Source of the DNA: Thermoguttaceae bacterium
GTDB taxonomy: Bacteria; Planctomycetota; Planctomycetia; Pirellulales; Thermoguttaceae
Reading direction: 5' to 3'
Length of the DNA: 64,000 nucleotides
NCBI GenBank assembly: GCA_017405595.1
Contig: JAFRAC010000007.1
Location: 416,675-480,674 of the forward strand
The notes below the pieces were generated by a model that worked only from the letters and a program-made list of their open reading frames with translations, made no database searches and was not told the DNA's origin. Every line of letters begins with the position of its first letter. The first letter of the stretch is position 1. The position numbers were made by a program, and so were the translations under genes. Shown piece by piece: positions 18,831 through 28,060 of the stretch.

Positions 18831-18932
18831 CCGGCCCTCCCCGCCGGCGGGGAGGGGCCGGCGAGGCGGCCGGCTCTTTTCCCCATTTTTCCGGGCCCTT
18901 TTTTGCGGGGGGAGGGGCGTTTTGCGCCCCTG
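18831..18932 (+). other. Two further GC-rich hairpins ahead of ppdK
   Basis: After the terminator, CCGGCCCTCCCCGCC pairs with GGCGGGGAGGGGCCGG (18831-18861, one bulge), and AGGGGCG pairs with CGCCCCT (18913-18932). They lie in the 366-base gap before ppdK. Function unknown; they may insulate or extend termination. Confidence 0.5.
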
Positions 18933-18940
18933 CTTCCCTC

Positions 18941-18968
18941 TTGACCCTTTTCGCCCCTATTATAGAAT
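18941..18968 (+). promoter_or_regulatory. Candidate ppdK promoter
   Basis: TTGACC (18941-18946), 16 nt, TAGAAT (18963-18968), in an AT-rich patch just after the hairpins. This leaves a leader of about 150 bases before the ppdK start. No known riboswitch was recognised in that leader. Confidence 0.5.
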
Positions 18969-19124
18969 TATATTGAGGTTTTATATCGCCGGAGGCGTAT
19001 AAGATCCAGTATGGGGAGAACCTCTCCCTCGGCGAAAGAGTATTATGATTTCAGATCGTGCGGAATGTTCCTCAGTAGGGCGTTCGGCACGGTCATTAAC
19101 CATCAAATAAGGGTTTCTTTGATT

Positions 19125-21824
19125 ATGGCAAAGTACGTTTACAGTTTTGGACCTCTCGGAACCGACGGCGACGCGACCATGCGCAACCTCCTCGGCGGAA
19201 AAGGCGCTAACCTTGCCGAAATGGCGAAGATCGGTCTTCCTGTTCCTTCCGGGTTCACGATCACGACCGAAGTCTGCACCTACTTCTATGATAACAACCG
19301 TCAGTATCCGCCGGAACTGAAAGACCAGGTCGAAGCCGCGCTGGCCACCGTCGAAAAGGCGATGGGCAAGAAGTTCGGCGATACCGAAAACCTGCCTCTT
19401 CTGGTTTCCTGCCGTTCCGGCGCCCGCGAATCGATGCCGGGCATGATGGACACCGTTCTGAACATCGGTCTGAACGACAAGACCGTGGCCGTCCTTGCCG
19501 AAAAGTCCGGCGACGAACGTTTCGCCTGGGACTGCTACCGCCGTTTCGTCCAGATGTACGGCGACGTCGTTCTCGAAATGAAACCGGCCAACAAGACCGA
19601 AATCGACCCCTTCGAGAAGATTCTCGATGCCAAGAAAGCCGCCTGCGGCGTCAAACTCGACTCGGAACTTCCTGCCTCGGCGCTGAAAGAGCTCGTGACC
19701 GAATTCAAAGCCGCCGTGAAAGAAGCGACGGGCAAAGATTTCCCGGAAGACCCGCGCGAACAGATGTGGGGCGCGATCGGCGCCGTGTTCGGCAGCTGGA
19801 TGAACGACCGCGCGATCGTCTATCGCCGGATGAACGGAATCCCCCACGACTGGGGCACCGCCGTCAACGTCCAGTCGATGGTCTTCGGCAACATGGGCGA
19901 CAACTGCGCCACCGGTGTTGCGCTCACGCGTGACGGCGCGACCGGCGTCAAAGGGATTACGGGCGACTACCTCATCAACGCGCAGGGCGAAGATGTCGTC
20001 GCCGGTATCCGTCTGCCCAAGAAAATCGAAGATACCCTCGGCACCGATATGCCCGAAGTCTGGGAACAGTTCCAGAAGGTCGCGCATCTGCTCGAGAACC
20101 ACTATCACGACGTTCAGGATATCGAGTTCACGATCGAAAACCAGAAGCTTTACATGCTTCAGACCCGTAACGCCAAGCGTACCGGTTTCGCGCACGTTCG
20201 TACCGCCGTCGAAATGGTCGACGAAGGTCTGATCGACGCCGCGACCGCCGTCAAGCGCGTTCCGGCGAACGATGTGACCCAGCTCCTCCAGCCGGTCTTC
20301 TCGGGCAAGGGGCTCAAAGGGATGGAACCGATCGCCAAGGGCGTCAACGCCGGCCCGGGCGCTGCGACCGGTCAGATCTGCTTCCAGCCCGATGAAGCCG
20401 AAGCTCTCTGGCAGAAAGACAACTCCGTCCAGCTGATCCTCGTCCGCCGCGAAACCACCCCGGAAGACCTCCGCGGGATGAAGGTCGCCAACGGGATCAT
20501 CACCAGCTTCGGCGGCGCCGCCTCGCACGCCGCGCTCGTTTCCCGCCAGATGGGGAAAGCCTGTGTCTGCGGCTGCGACGGTCTGGTGATTGACTACAAA
20601 GCCAAGACGATGAAAGTCGGCGACAAAGTCTTCCACGAAGGCGACTGGATCTCCGTCGACGGGTTCACCGGCAACGTTTACGGCGGCCAGGTTCCGACCG
20701 CTCCGTCCGAGGTTCTTCAGGTCCTCTTCGACAAGACCCTCGATCCGAAAGACGCGCCCATCTATCAGCTCTACGCGAAGCTGATGGGTTACGCCGACCA
20801 GTTCCGCAAGCTGGGTGTCCGCACCAACGCCGACAAACCCGAAATGGCTCAGCAGGCGGTCGCGCTCGGCGCCGAAGGGATCGGTCTGACCCGTACCGAA
20901 CATATGTTCTTCGATCATATCGATGAATTCCGCACCATGATCCTCGCCGACAACACCGCCGACCGCGAAAAGGCGCTCGAAGCTCTTCTGCCGTTCCAGC
21001 AGGCCGACTTCGAAGGCCTCCTCGAAGCGATGGACGGCAAAGAGGTCACGATCCGTCTTCTCGACCCGCCTCTCCACGAATTCCTGCCGCACGACGATGC
21101 CGGCCAGAAGGAACTCGCCGCCAAGACGGGGATGTCGGTTGAATTCATTAAGCAGCGCGTTCACGACCTTGCCGAGTCGAACCCGATGCTCGGTCACCGC
21201 GGCTGCCGTCTTGGGATCGTCTATCCCGAGATCACCCGGATGCAGGCCACCGCGATCATGCGCGCCGCTTGCGCCGTGAAGGCCCGCGGCAAGGATGTCC
21301 ATCCCGAGATCATGATCCCGCTTGTGACGAGCTACAACGAATTCCGCAACCAGGAACTGATCATTCGTGAAGCCGCCGACGCCGCCATGAAGGCCGCCGG
21401 CGCCGAAATTCACTACATGGTCGGTACGATGATCGAAATCCCGCGCGCCGCGCTGACCGCCGACGAAATCGCGAAGGGCGCCGAGTTCTTCTCCTTCGGG
21501 ACGAACGACCTCACCCAGACCTGCCTGGGGATCAGCCGCGACGATTACGCCGGGTTCATCAACGATTACCTCGAAAAGGATATCTATCCCGCCGATCCGT
21601 TCCAGGTTCTCGATCAGACGGGCGTTGGCCAGCTGATCAAGATGGCCGCCGAAAAGGGCCGCAAGACCCGTCCGGAAATCAAGCTCGGGATCTGCGGCGA
21701 ACACGGCGGTGAACCCTCCAGCGTCAAGTTCTGCCACCGCGTCGGTCTGAATTACGTCAGTTGCTCGCCGCTGCGCGTTCCGGTTGCGAAACTCGCCGCC
21801 GCGCAGGCCGCACTCGAAGGCTGA
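19125..21824 (+). CDS. ppdK: Pyruvate, phosphate dikinase
   Basis: 899 residues from the ATG at 19125, where family members start ([13 protein letters not shown]). The enzyme interconverts pyruvate, ATP and Pi with PEP, AMP and PPi. The N-terminal ATP-grasp domain shows [20 protein letters not shown] and [16 protein letters not shown]. The swivelling domain has the phospho-His at residue 468 in [16 protein letters not shown], and the PEP barrel has [16 protein letters not shown] and ICGEHGGEP. The usual Thr two residues before the catalytic His (GGMTSHAA) is Ala466 here; that Thr is the target of the PDRP regulatory kinase in plants and bacteria. Codon choice is tighter than in its neighbours, as expected of a highly expressed gene. 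A strong terminator follows. Confidence 0.97.
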   Translation: MAKYVYSFGPLGTDGDATMRNLLGGKGANLAEMAKIGLPVPSGFTITTEVCTYFYDNNRQYPPELKDQVEAALATVEKAMGKKFGDTENLPLLVSCRSGARESMPGMMDTVLNIGLNDKTVAVLAEKSGDERFAWDCYRRFVQMYGDVVLEMKPANKTEIDPFEKILDAKKAACGVKLDSELPASALKELVTEFKAAVKEATGKDFPEDPREQMWGAIGAVFGSWMNDRAIVYRRMNGIPHDWGTAVNVQSMVFGNMGDNCATGVALTRDGATGVKGITGDYLINAQGEDVVAGIRLPKKIEDTLGTDMPEVWEQFQKVAHLLENHYHDVQDIEFTIENQKLYMLQTRNAKRTGFAHVRTAVEMVDEGLIDAATAVKRVPANDVTQLLQPVFSGKGLKGMEPIAKGVNAGPGAATGQICFQPDEAEALWQKDNSVQLILVRRETTPEDLRGMKVANGIITSFGGAASHAALVSRQMGKACVCGCDGLVIDYKAKTMKVGDKVFHEGDWISVDGFTGNVYGGQVPTAPSEVLQVLFDKTLDPKDAPIYQLYAKLMGYADQFRKLGVRTNADKPEMAQQAVALGAEGIGLTRTEHMFFDHIDEFRTMILADNTADREKALEALLPFQQADFEGLLEAMDGKEVTIRLLDPPLHEFLPHDDAGQKELAAKTGMSVEFIKQRVHDLAESNPMLGHRGCRLGIVYPEITRMQATAIMRAACAVKARGKDVHPEIMIPLVTSYNEFRNQELIIREAADAAMKAAGAEIHYMVGTMIEIPRAALTADEIAKGAEFFSFGTNDLTQTCLGISRDDYAGFINDYLEKDIYPADPFQVLDQTGVGQLIKMAAEKGRKTRPEIKLGICGEHGGEPSSVKFCHRVGLNYVSCSPLRVPVAKLAAAQAALEG

Positions 21825-21883
21825 GCCGTTTGAATTGTTCCGGGCGCGGTTTCTTTTAGCGGCCGCGTCTGGGAAGTGAAAAG

Positions 21884-21927
21884 ACCGGAAGGAAAAGGAG
21901 ACGTTTCTCTTTTCCTTCCGGTTTTTT
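21884..21927 (+). terminator. Rho-independent terminator of ppdK
   Basis: A perfect 14-bp stem ACCGGAAGGAAAAG / CTTTTCCTTCCGGT, loop of 11, then six T. Confidence 0.92.
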
Positions 21928-21945
21928 GCCCGCGGCAAAGAAGAT

Positions 21946-22476
21946 GTGTTTCCCCTTGAAATCTTTCCCGATATGCCGATCCTCTACCCACGATACCGCG
22001 CCGAACATGTAACCGACCTGACGGCGGAACGGCTTGCCCGGCTCGGAATCAAGGCGCTTCTGCTCGACGTGGACTGCACGCTGAAACGCTATACACAGCC
22101 GATGCCCGCGCAGGACGTGCTCGACTGGCTCGATGCAATGCGCCGGGCGGGCATTTTCCTCTGCCTGGTTTCGAACGGCAAGGAAGAGCGGATTTCGCAA
22201 ACCGCGGCGAAACTGAATCTGCCCTACATCGCGCTGGCGCTCAAACCGTTTCCGCGCGGATGCCGCCGCGCGGTCAAAAAGTTCGGGCTTGAAAAGAACG
22301 CAACGGCAATGGTGGGGGACCAGCTCTTAGCCGACATTGTCGCCGGAAACCTCGCCGGCCTGACAACGATACTCGTTACACCGATTCACCCCGAAGAAGA
22401 ACACATTTACACGCGCATCAAACGCCCGTTTGAGAAGTTTTTTCTTTTCTTTTGCCGTTGTGACAGCGTAAAATAA
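21946..22476 (+). CDS. YqeG-type HAD-IIIA phosphatase
   Basis: 176 residues from GTG at 21946, or 167 from the ATG at 21973; neither start has a clear ribosome site. HAD motifs are visible: LLLDVDCTL (motif I, with both Asp), LVSNGKEER (motif II), LALKPFPRG with the conserved Lys (motif III) and MVGDQLLADIVAGN (motif IV). The order and the PILYPRYRAEHVTDL N terminus match the YqeG family, relatives of phosphatidylglycerophosphatase GEP4. The substrate is not established here. The last codons (DSVK) fall inside a 30-bp sequence repeated 540 bases downstream, so the C terminus may have been altered when the neighbouring island arrived. Confidence 0.88.
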   Translation: MFPLEIFPDMPILYPRYRAEHVTDLTAERLARLGIKALLLDVDCTLKRYTQPMPAQDVLDWLDAMRRAGIFLCLVSNGKEERISQTAAKLNLPYIALALKPFPRGCRRAVKKFGLEKNATAMVGDQLLADIVAGNLAGLTTILVTPIHPEEEHIYTRIKRPFEKFFLFFCRCDSVK

Positions 22477-22496
22477 GTTTCGCAAATTAAGAGAAA
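22467..22496. repeat. Direct repeat, copy A (3' trailer of the small membrane gene)
   Basis: CGTAAAATA..TTT.GCAAATT.AGA pattern. It recurs at 23007-23035 with few differences. Each copy lies downstream, on the minus strand, of one member of the paralogous membrane gene pair. Confidence 0.6.
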
Positions 22497-22542
22497 CAGT
22501 CTCGATCTGAAGCTTTCGATAGAATTGAATTTGCGGAAACAA

Positions 22543-22923
22543 TCACAGTCCCAAGGCTGAAAGAAAGCCGAGAACGATCATGAGGAAGAATCTGTATATT
22601 CGTTCACAGCCAAGGTATTTACATGAAAAATAAGCGACCGGCAGAATAACAAAGAAATTAAGAAACAGCAGCAATAATGATCCGGCTAACAAAATGAAAC
22701 GCTTTTTCAGCAGCGTTTTGTTTCTTATGATCCATGCGGCCATTGCCGCAAAACCAATGGGTCCTGCCGCAAGATGACATACGAGAAAGAACCTGTTTAG
22801 CAAAACACAACACCAGTTTGATGATATCGTTGCCGCCATTGCAATTCTGCTGAAAAAGAAGAGAAAAGGACAGAAAATTCCAATGGCGGCCAGGATGAAA
22901 TTCAAACGTTTTTGCTGGGTCAT
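22543..22923 (-). CDS. Small membrane protein of unknown function, paralogue of the LRR neighbour
   Basis: 126 residues from the ATG at 22923, chosen for its AGGAAAGG site 9 bases upstream. Four hydrophobic segments fill nearly the whole protein. It is not a family I recognise. Its sequence aligns with the N-terminal membrane half of the next gene upstream (23085-23861): both begin with a Lys/Arg-Leu-Asn-x-Ile-Leu run, share a GxxxPFL segment and an AGPxG turn, and have an NK/NRK-x-Leu stretch before the last helices. The gene is low in GC. The two look like a tandem duplication in which only one copy kept or gained an LRR tail. Confidence 0.7.
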   Translation of the reverse strand: MTQQKRLNFILAAIGIFCPFLFFFSRIAMAATISSNWCCVLLNRFFLVCHLAAGPIGFAAMAAWIIRNKTLLKKRFILLAGSLLLLFLNFFVILPVAYFSCKYLGCERIYRFFLMIVLGFLSALGL

Positions 22924-23006
22924 GTGAATTGCCTTTCCTGTGGGAGTCCGCAAACAGAAGAAGCGATGCATTGAAAGACACATCAGTTTGCGAGTTGTTG
23001 GGATAA

Positions 23007-23035
23007 CGTAAAATATCTTTTGCAAATTGAGAAAG
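23007..23035. repeat. Direct repeat, copy B
   Basis: Partner of the copy at 22467-22496. It lies directly after the hairpin downstream of the LRR gene. Confidence 0.6.
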
Positions 23036-23079
23036 CGGTTCCCCGCCAAAATCTATCAACGGATTTTGGCGGGGAACCG
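23036..23079 (-). terminator. Perfect 18-bp stem hairpin after the LRR gene
   Basis: CGGTTCCCCGCCAAAATC and its exact complement enclose an 8-base loop (TATCAACG). It starts 6 bases after the minus-strand stop at 23085. The following CTTTCTCAATTT is only moderately T-rich. The perfect stem suggests a terminator or a recent mobile hairpin. Confidence 0.65.
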
Positions 23080-23084
23080 TCTTT

Positions 23085-23861
23085 CTATTGGGAAACTTTA
23101 CATTGCGGGTTTTTATCGTTGAGGAGCTCAATCACTTCCTGGGAGACGGGCGGACAGGCAAACATGGAAATGTATTTTAATCGGGGAAGAGGGGGAATCG
23201 ATTCGAGGCTCTTCACGGAGAGATTCTTACAGTGCCCCAACTCGATGCAGAAAAGTTTTTTCAGTTTGGCGAGATCAGAAAAATCGGGCTCTTTCAATTG
23301 AGGGATTCCGAAAAAATAAATTCTTTTCAAGCACGGAACTTTTGAAAGGGGTTGAATGACCTCATCTGTAATGTTCGGGCAATTGTCGAAGAAAATGCCA
23401 TAGATATACGGATTCCCTTCCAGCCGGGTTATTCCGGCATCCGAAACATCGGCTGATATGAAATAGAGCATCGTTGGTTTTCTGAGCGACTGGATAGAAT
23501 CCCAGTCCTCGCTCGACATCTGATGAACAGCTTCTGAATTGTTTCCTTTGTAGGAAAAAACAATTGATTCAGTTCTGTTCTGAAATTTTAGGATAAGGTG
23601 CCTGTTAAACGGGGTAATCATGCAAATGTCGATGGCCAAATAGATCAGAAGAATCAACCACCCGAACAGTTTGAGTTCTTTTCGATTGACAATCAGAACG
23701 GCCAAGAGTGTAATACACCCTGCCGGACCGGCACCATAGAACAAAAGATATCCAAGCGGCGCTCCCGAAAATGAAAGCAAATAACCAAGGACAACGAGAA
23801 ACGGGGCAAGGGCGCCGACAGTGATCAAAATAACGTTCAGTGCCATCCTTTTGTTCATCAT
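23085..23861 (-). CDS. Membrane-anchored leucine-rich-repeat protein
   Basis: 258 residues. Residues 1-95 hold about three to four hydrophobic segments (NVILITVGALAPFLVVLGY, then LLFYGAGPAGCITLLAVLIV and FGWLILLIYLAIDICM). Residues 130-255 are a run of irregular leucine-rich repeats, for example VSDAGITRLEGNPYIYGI, ITDEVIQPLSKVPCLKRI and LSVKSLESIPPLPRLKYI, of the type common in planctomycetes. The repeats would lie on one face of the membrane and bind a partner. Function is unknown. The two adjacent ATG codons leave the start uncertain by one residue. The low GC content and the paralogous neighbour point to an accessory island. Confidence 0.78.
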   Translation of the reverse strand: MMNKRMALNVILITVGALAPFLVVLGYLLSFSGAPLGYLLFYGAGPAGCITLLAVLIVNRKELKLFGWLILLIYLAIDICMITPFNRHLILKFQNRTESIVFSYKGNNSEAVHQMSSEDWDSIQSLRKPTMLYFISADVSDAGITRLEGNPYIYGIFFDNCPNITDEVIQPLSKVPCLKRIYFFGIPQLKEPDFSDLAKLKKLFCIELGHCKNLSVKSLESIPPLPRLKYISMFACPPVSQEVIELLNDKNPQCKVSQ

Positions 23862-23953
23862 TCACATCCGAGCTTTCGTGAATATAGTTTTCCGGATACA
23901 AAGCGACAGCAGTTATTTTCTATGCCGATAACGCCACGATGCCAACTTTCGTT

Positions 23954-26650
23954 TTACTTCAGCCCCAAATGCCCGGCCTGCCAGGCTTCGATTGCTTCGA
24001 GGATTTCGCCGGTGAGGCGCTGTTCGAGTTCCGGCTCGTTTTCCGTGGCGTTATACTGGTCGTAAAGGCGCTGCACATCGGGCCGGTCGAGAAGAAGCCC
24101 GTATTTCTCAAGATGGCGGCGGAACAGGCCGATCGCCTCTTCCCGTTCTTCCTGGGACAGCGAGGAGTCGGCCGCAAGATCGCCGAGCAGGTTCTGTATG
24201 TGTACCGAGGGGATCGAAAGCGCGATTTCCCCCTTTTCTTCCGTGTTCTCGCTGATGAGCCGGAAGAAGGCCTTGCGGTTTTCGCCGGAATCGCCGGGCC
24301 ACGGGCCGCTGAAGATTTGGAGAATGTCAGGCCCGCGCAGCAGAAGCCCGTAACGGCTGATGTGCTCTGTGAGTGCGTCAAGGTAGCGGCGGCGCGTGTT
24401 TTGGTCGAAACGGCCGTCGAACGTGAGCAGGCTCAGGTTGGCCTGAACCGATTTCTCGGGAACGGTCATGGCAAACGCGATCCCCTCTTTGGTCAGTGCC
24501 GGGGTCGCCAAATAGCGGAGCGCAAGCCCTTCGGCGTTCTCGAACTGATAGACGTTCGGGCACGTTTCGCGCAAGTGTGTTAAAATGGTGATCGCCTCTT
24601 TCGCATACCCGAACCGCACGTCGGCGGGGACTTGCCGGGGGTCGGTTTTGGCGTAGAGTTCGCCGATCAGCCGGGGGCCCGATTCCTTGTCGAACGGGAT
24701 GACCGAAATCATCACGTTCGGTTCCCCTTCGCCGTAGCGCAGCGCCTGGTCTTTGCGTGTTTCATCTTCGTAAACGACTAAAATCGGAATATCGTTCGTC
24801 CGGTAGTCGGCGGCCAGTGTCTTGGCGACGGTGCGAAGGTCCGGTTTTTTGACATTGGAAAGCGCGACCACAAACTCGATGTCGGCGTCGGCCTGCGCTT
24901 TGGTGATGATGTCGCGCCCGGTCCCTGCCGGAGTGGTGAAAACGTCCCCTTCCGAAATGTAGCTTCCGATCTGGCTGATCGTCTCCATGTCGGGGGAGGC
25001 CACGATGGCGTGCCGTTTCCCGAGCGAAGTCGAAAACCAGATCAGCGAATCGATAACCCCGCTCGAGCCGGGATAGGAGGCGGCGGGATTGAGCGCGGCA
25101 ATCGTTTTGAGCGCGGCAAACTGCAGCCTGCGGTCTCCGGAAACGGCGGCGCGAACAAGTGTGGAAGGGCCGTTCTCCCCCGCGAAGAGGGATGTGTCCC
25201 CGATTTGTTCCAGGAGTGTGACGGGAATAATCCCCCCCTTTGAGTGGCCGGTGTTGATGGCGAAGCCGACGGCGTTTTCGCAGTCCGCCGCGGTCAGATC
25301 GGGAAAGATTTGGGTAAACTCGCCGGTGTTGGGCGGCGCGTCGAGTCCGTCGCGGTAGGTGAGCATTTCGGCGACCGCAACCAGTGCCAGATTCCGGATC
25401 CGGGGATGATCGGGATTGAGTGTGTAGGCGTCGCGAAGCTCCTGCGCGGCAAGGATCCGTTTTGCCGTTTCGGTCGGAACCATTTGCCAGACGATCTGCC
25501 CCTCTTCATTCTCGGTCCAGATCGGGTATTCGCCGCCGACCACGTTCGGAAGGGCGATCTTCCCTTCGTAATAGGGAAGCCCTCGTACAAGAGCCCGGGC
25601 GGCGCTTTCTTCGGGGTCCGGTATCTTTCCGACCTGTCCCATGATGACTTGGCCCAGAAGTTCGCGCAGTTCCGGCGAAGTGTTTTCATCGTAATACCGG
25701 ACCAGAAGGGGGGTCAGTTCGGGAAGCGATTCGCTTTCGTCCAGAACTAGCGCCAGACGCCGGAGCTCGTCTTCATCGCAATGGCGGACCCGTGCCAGAA
25801 GCCCTTCGGCGGCAAAAATGCCCCCCTGGGCAAGGATCTGCGTCGCGAGCTGCTGCTCCGCTTCATCGCCGGACTCGAGCTTCTGAAGGAGGAAATCGAA
25901 CGCGTCGGGATACCCGCGCTTCAGGTCGGTCAGCGCGGCGGCGCGTGTTTCCGGGGATTTCGCCGCGGCGCGCTCAAAGGCGTCCCGGATGCGCGCCGGG
26001 TCGCGCCACGCTTTTTTCGCTTCGTCGAGCGATTTCCGTACAACCTGATCGGCAGTCTCGCCGATGACCGGGTTGTGCCCGAACGCAATCAGCTTGTCTT
26101 CCCCCAGCCGGTCGACCATGGCGGCGTAGGCTTCAGGTTCACCGGCCGCTTCCAGCCCTTTTTGCGCCAGGAGTTTGGCAAAATAAGGCCTTCCGACGCG
26201 TGAAATCAGGACGGCCGCCTCGATGAATTCCGGCCCGGTTTCGGGAGGGGTTGTGAGGAGTACTTTTTCGGCGGGGGTCATCGTCTTGTAGAAATCCTCT
26301 TCGTTCATCTCTTCGGGGGATTTCTCGTCCGGACGCTGATAGATGACATCTCCTTTGTCGTCGATGAGGGGAACATCGACCCCGCGCCGGTCGCGGAAGT
26401 AAAGGCTCGGCATTCCCGGCGCGACCGCCGAAAGGGGGTTCCCCTTTTCGGTTTGGGGAGCCGCATCCTTGGGACGTTCGGCGATGGCGTCGGACTCGAT
26501 ATCCTCTCCGGCGAACGGATCGTCGGCGCTCCAGGCGGCGGCCGATAAGGCGAAAAGGGCCGCGGCCAGTAAGAGACACGGGAAAAAGCCCTTTCTCCCG
26601 CGTTGGCGCGTGAGGGATTTCATCGAAAGAGAACCGGGAAATATCGTCAT
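23954..26650 (-). CDS. Exported HEAT-repeat protein with an embedded receiver-like domain
   Basis: 898 residues. After a charged N terminus comes a signal peptide (FFPCLLLAAALFALSAAAWSA). Residues about 170-340 contain HEAT-like helical repeats (RDAFERAAAKSPETRAAAL, DEAEQQLATQILAQGGIF and similar), and others recur after residue 450 (VRAAVSGDRRLQFAALKTI). Residues about 543-650 read like a response-regulator fold: RHAIVASPDMETISQIGS, DIEFVVALSN and DIPILVVYED, without the full phosphoacceptor set. The C terminus is helical and acidic. This layout recurs in planctomycete hypothetical proteins; its role is unknown. It is divergent from thiL across a 304-base gap where I could fix no promoter with confidence. 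Confidence 0.75.
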   Translation of the reverse strand: MTIFPGSLSMKSLTRQRGRKGFFPCLLLAAALFALSAAAWSADDPFAGEDIESDAIAERPKDAAPQTEKGNPLSAVAPGMPSLYFRDRRGVDVPLIDDKGDVIYQRPDEKSPEEMNEEDFYKTMTPAEKVLLTTPPETGPEFIEAAVLISRVGRPYFAKLLAQKGLEAAGEPEAYAAMVDRLGEDKLIAFGHNPVIGETADQVVRKSLDEAKKAWRDPARIRDAFERAAAKSPETRAAALTDLKRGYPDAFDFLLQKLESGDEAEQQLATQILAQGGIFAAEGLLARVRHCDEDELRRLALVLDESESLPELTPLLVRYYDENTSPELRELLGQVIMGQVGKIPDPEESAARALVRGLPYYEGKIALPNVVGGEYPIWTENEEGQIVWQMVPTETAKRILAAQELRDAYTLNPDHPRIRNLALVAVAEMLTYRDGLDAPPNTGEFTQIFPDLTAADCENAVGFAINTGHSKGGIIPVTLLEQIGDTSLFAGENGPSTLVRAAVSGDRRLQFAALKTIAALNPAASYPGSSGVIDSLIWFSTSLGKRHAIVASPDMETISQIGSYISEGDVFTTPAGTGRDIITKAQADADIEFVVALSNVKKPDLRTVAKTLAADYRTNDIPILVVYEDETRKDQALRYGEGEPNVMISVIPFDKESGPRLIGELYAKTDPRQVPADVRFGYAKEAITILTHLRETCPNVYQFENAEGLALRYLATPALTKEGIAFAMTVPEKSVQANLSLLTFDGRFDQNTRRRYLDALTEHISRYGLLLRGPDILQIFSGPWPGDSGENRKAFFRLISENTEEKGEIALSIPSVHIQNLLGDLAADSSLSQEEREEAIGLFRRHLEKYGLLLDRPDVQRLYDQYNATENEPELEQRLTGEILEAIEAWQAGHLGLK

Positions 26651-26954
26651 CGCTGAACCTTTAATTCAGAGGTCCTTTACCGGAAATTTTTTGTTCGGCC
26701 GGCCGTTCGGCGCGGAACCGCTTTCGCGGCCCCGAAAGGGTGAATCGCCCGGCATCGGAAATACGGGGATGATATAAGGGGATACTAACATATCTGATGA
26801 AAAAAACAAGAGAAAATAGGGGGGATAGGCTTCCCCGAGCCCTCCCGGGAAACGGGAAGGGGAGGGGTTTCAAGGCGGCGGGGTTCTTGCTATTTGTTTC
26901 CGATTCGGTTTAAATACGGAAAGGATCTTTCTCTCCCCTTTGAGGATCAGCGCG

Positions 26955-28004
26955 ATGAAAGCCGAAGAACGACTCATTCAGGAAATCCGCCGTGTTGTCG
27001 ATTCGACTCCGGAGCTTGCCGGCCGTCTGCGGTGCGGGATCGGCGACGATGCCGCGATACTCGACCGGTTTAACGGGAATCTTGTCGTGACGACCGATAT
27101 GCTCTGCGACGGGATCGACTTCATCTGCGGAAAGGATCAGCCCGAGGATATCGGACGGAAAACTCTGGCGGTCAATCTGAGCGATCTTGCCGCGATGGGA
27201 GCGGTCCCCCTGGCCGTGGTGATTTCGGTCCTTCTTCCCCTCGATGCCGAAAAGCGGATCGGTCCGGTTTCGGAGTTCGCGCAGCGTTTTTTTCGGGGGA
27301 TGGTTCCGCTGGCCAAACAGTATGCCGCGGCGATTGCCGGCGGGGACACCAATGCCTGGCACGGCGCGTTTGCGGTTTCGGTAACCGCGCTCGGCTCGGT
27401 CGAGCCGAATCGCGCCCTTCTGCGCGGCGGCGCTCTGCCGGGGGACCGGATTTTTGTGACCGGGGCGGTCGGCGGATCGATCTTCGGCCGTCAGTTCCGT
27501 TTTTATCCCCGGATCGTCGAGGCGCTTTATCTGGCGCGGTATCACCGGGTTCATGCCGCGATCGACATCAGCGACGGGCTCGAAATCGACCTTGCCCGTC
27601 TGGCGCGCGAAAGCTCGGTCCGCTACACGCTTAACCGCCGCGCGGTGCCGCTCCATTCCGATCTGCTCTCCCCGCCGGCCGATGCCGAAACATTTCCCGG
27701 CTGGGAAACCCCGAAGACGCCCATTGAACATGCGCTCGGCGACGGAGAGGATTTTGAGCTGATCCTGGCTCTCCCCCCGGAAGAGGCCCGCCGTCTTATC
27801 GCCGAACAGCCGTTTCTGGCCGCGGCGCGCGGACGCGAGAAATACCGCCGCCGCATCGAGTCGATCTGTCAGGAGAACGGGTTTCTCTTTTCCGAAGAGG
27901 ATTACCGTCAGTTTGCCGAAGCGCAACTGACCGAAATCGGCTTTTTCGAGGAGGGGATCCCGGCGGATAACCCGAAAGACGCCGGCTGGGAATACCAGTT
28001 CTGA
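26955..28004 (+). CDS. thiL: Thiamine-monophosphate kinase
   Basis: 349 residues from the ATG at 26955, with GAGG upstream; a TTG at 26940 is in frame but less likely. ThiL phosphorylates thiamine phosphate to the pyrophosphate. Family motifs are RCGIGDDAAILD, VVTTDMLCDGIDF, KTLAVNLSDLAAMGA, IAGGDTNAW, VTGAVGGSIFG and AAIDISDGLEIDLARLA, and then LGDGEDFELILAL near residue 260. The AIR-synthase-type fold is complete and the catalytic aspartates are present. No other thi gene is adjacent. It converges on the hypothetical gene at 28061 with 56 bases between. Confidence 0.95.
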   Translation: MKAEERLIQEIRRVVDSTPELAGRLRCGIGDDAAILDRFNGNLVVTTDMLCDGIDFICGKDQPEDIGRKTLAVNLSDLAAMGAVPLAVVISVLLPLDAEKRIGPVSEFAQRFFRGMVPLAKQYAAAIAGGDTNAWHGAFAVSVTALGSVEPNRALLRGGALPGDRIFVTGAVGGSIFGRQFRFYPRIVEALYLARYHRVHAAIDISDGLEIDLARLARESSVRYTLNRRAVPLHSDLLSPPADAETFPGWETPKTPIEHALGDGEDFELILALPPEEARRLIAEQPFLAAARGREKYRRRIESICQENGFLFSEEDYRQFAEAQLTEIGFFEEGIPADNPKDAGWEYQF

Positions 28005-28060
28005 ACCCGCCGCTTTTTCGCGGAGGGAAGGGGAACAAGCCGCGGTAAACCGCCGGTGTG

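Noticed and set aside
19011..19124. 38-codon upstream extension of PPDK
   Set aside because: Family members start at MAKYVYSFG; the extra residues match nothing.
18981..21938. 985-codon minus-strand frame opposite ppdK
   Set aside because: ppdK is certain on the plus strand. The antisense translation is rich in His/Asp/Gly with no family resemblance.
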